A stretch of 6,569 nt of DNA from an uncultured Actinomycetes bacterium. Its GTDB lineage: Bacteria > Actinomycetota > Actinomycetes > Nanopelagicales > Nanopelagicaceae. Below, piece by piece: positions 6,508-6,569 of the stretch; positions within the stretch are counted from its first letter, which is position 1, and each line of letters starts with the position of its first letter. Both the position numbers and the translations under genes were made by a program. The stretch spans positions 1 to 6,569 of the forward strand of contig CAIKID010000256.1 in the NCBI GenBank assembly GCA_903827345.1. Reading direction: 5' to 3'. The notes under the pieces were generated by a model. That model saw only the letters and a list, made by a program, of their open reading frames with translations, did not search any database and had not been told where the DNA came from.

Positions 6508-6569
6508 AGCGTGTCCTCTTCAAATGAGTAGATCTTCGGCAACTTTGCCTTTCCAGCAAGATGGAAGAG
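6508..6569 (-). other. Right-edge leader or tail of an upstream gene
   Basis: These 62 nt precede the lipoprotein gene. Two minus-strand frames are open from the window edge. One ends with TGA at 6504-6506, overlapping the TTG start as TTGA, and would be a 21-residue tail ending YSFEEDTL. The other ends with TGA at 6520-6522 and would be a 15-residue tail ending VAEDLLI. Either could be the end of an upstream co-directional gene, or both could be chance. I see no convincing -35/-10 pair here, so the cluster promoter may lie further right. Confidence 0.3.
6514..6518 (-). promoter_or_regulatory. Ribosome binding site that fixes the TTG start of the DUF3048 gene
   Basis: GAGGA on the minus strand lies 6 nt before the TTG at 6505-6507. 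An in-frame TGA at 6520-6522 excludes any longer form, and the TTG start gives a complete signal peptide (basic, hydrophobic, lipobox). Together these decide the start. Confidence 0.65.

Noticed and set aside
1..6569. Defence system, CRISPR array, mobile element or other novel system
   Set aside because: All of the window apart from short spacers and the 62-nt right edge is covered by seven recognisable conserved housekeeping genes plus a DUF3048 lipoprotein. I saw no repeat arrays, terminal inverted repeats, transposase or integrase motifs.

Overview
The window is a single run of minus-strand genes (transcribed right to left) that I read as a conserved housekeeping cluster of an actinobacterium. 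In transcription order it holds a DUF3048 (YerB-like) lipoprotein, pdxS, pdxT, a YebC-family gene, ruvC, ruvA, ruvB and the 5' part of secD, which runs off the left edge. The order pdxS-pdxT-yebC-ruvC-ruvA-ruvB-(yajC)-secD is, from general knowledge, typical of Actinomycetota. The YebC N-terminus (MSGHSKWATTKHKK) also looks actinobacterial. Base composition looks near half G+C by eye, low for soil streptomycete or mycobacterial relatives. A lower-GC lineage, such as freshwater or streamlined actinobacteria, is therefore possible, but the genus cannot be named from this alone.

Layout. Right edge (6508-6569): a short leader or the tail of an upstream gene, with a clear Shine-Dalgarno before a TTG start. 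5470-6507: secreted lipoprotein with DUF3048 N- and C-terminal domains, function unknown. 5407-5469: 63-nt spacer with a possible hairpin and the strongest ribosome binding site in the window. 3891-5406: pdxS and pdxT, the two subunits of the DXP-independent pyridoxal 5'-phosphate synthase. 3089-3844: YebC-family protein. 906-3078: ruvC, ruvA and ruvB, the Holliday-junction resolvase and branch-migration motor, joined by two 4-nt ATGA overlaps. 1-894: secD, first 298 codons, 11 nt after ruvB.

The gaps are short (63, 16, 46 and 10 nt, two overlaps, then 11 nt), and I see no T-run terminator between genes, so a polycistronic transcript is likely. PdxS and PdxT form one enzyme complex, RuvA, RuvB and RuvC act together on recombination intermediates, and SecD assists protein export. 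The functions are otherwise unrelated; the grouping is positional conservation rather than a pathway.

All catalytic residues I checked are intact, and I found no frameshift, mobile element, CRISPR array, tRNA or rRNA. There is no stretch over 300 nt without a gene. I found no convincing new biological system. The points most worth a second look are the uncharacterised DUF3048 lipoprotein heading the cluster, the absence of yajC between ruvB and secD, and the Thr/Ser/Pro-rich insert plus cysteine pair in the SecD external domain.
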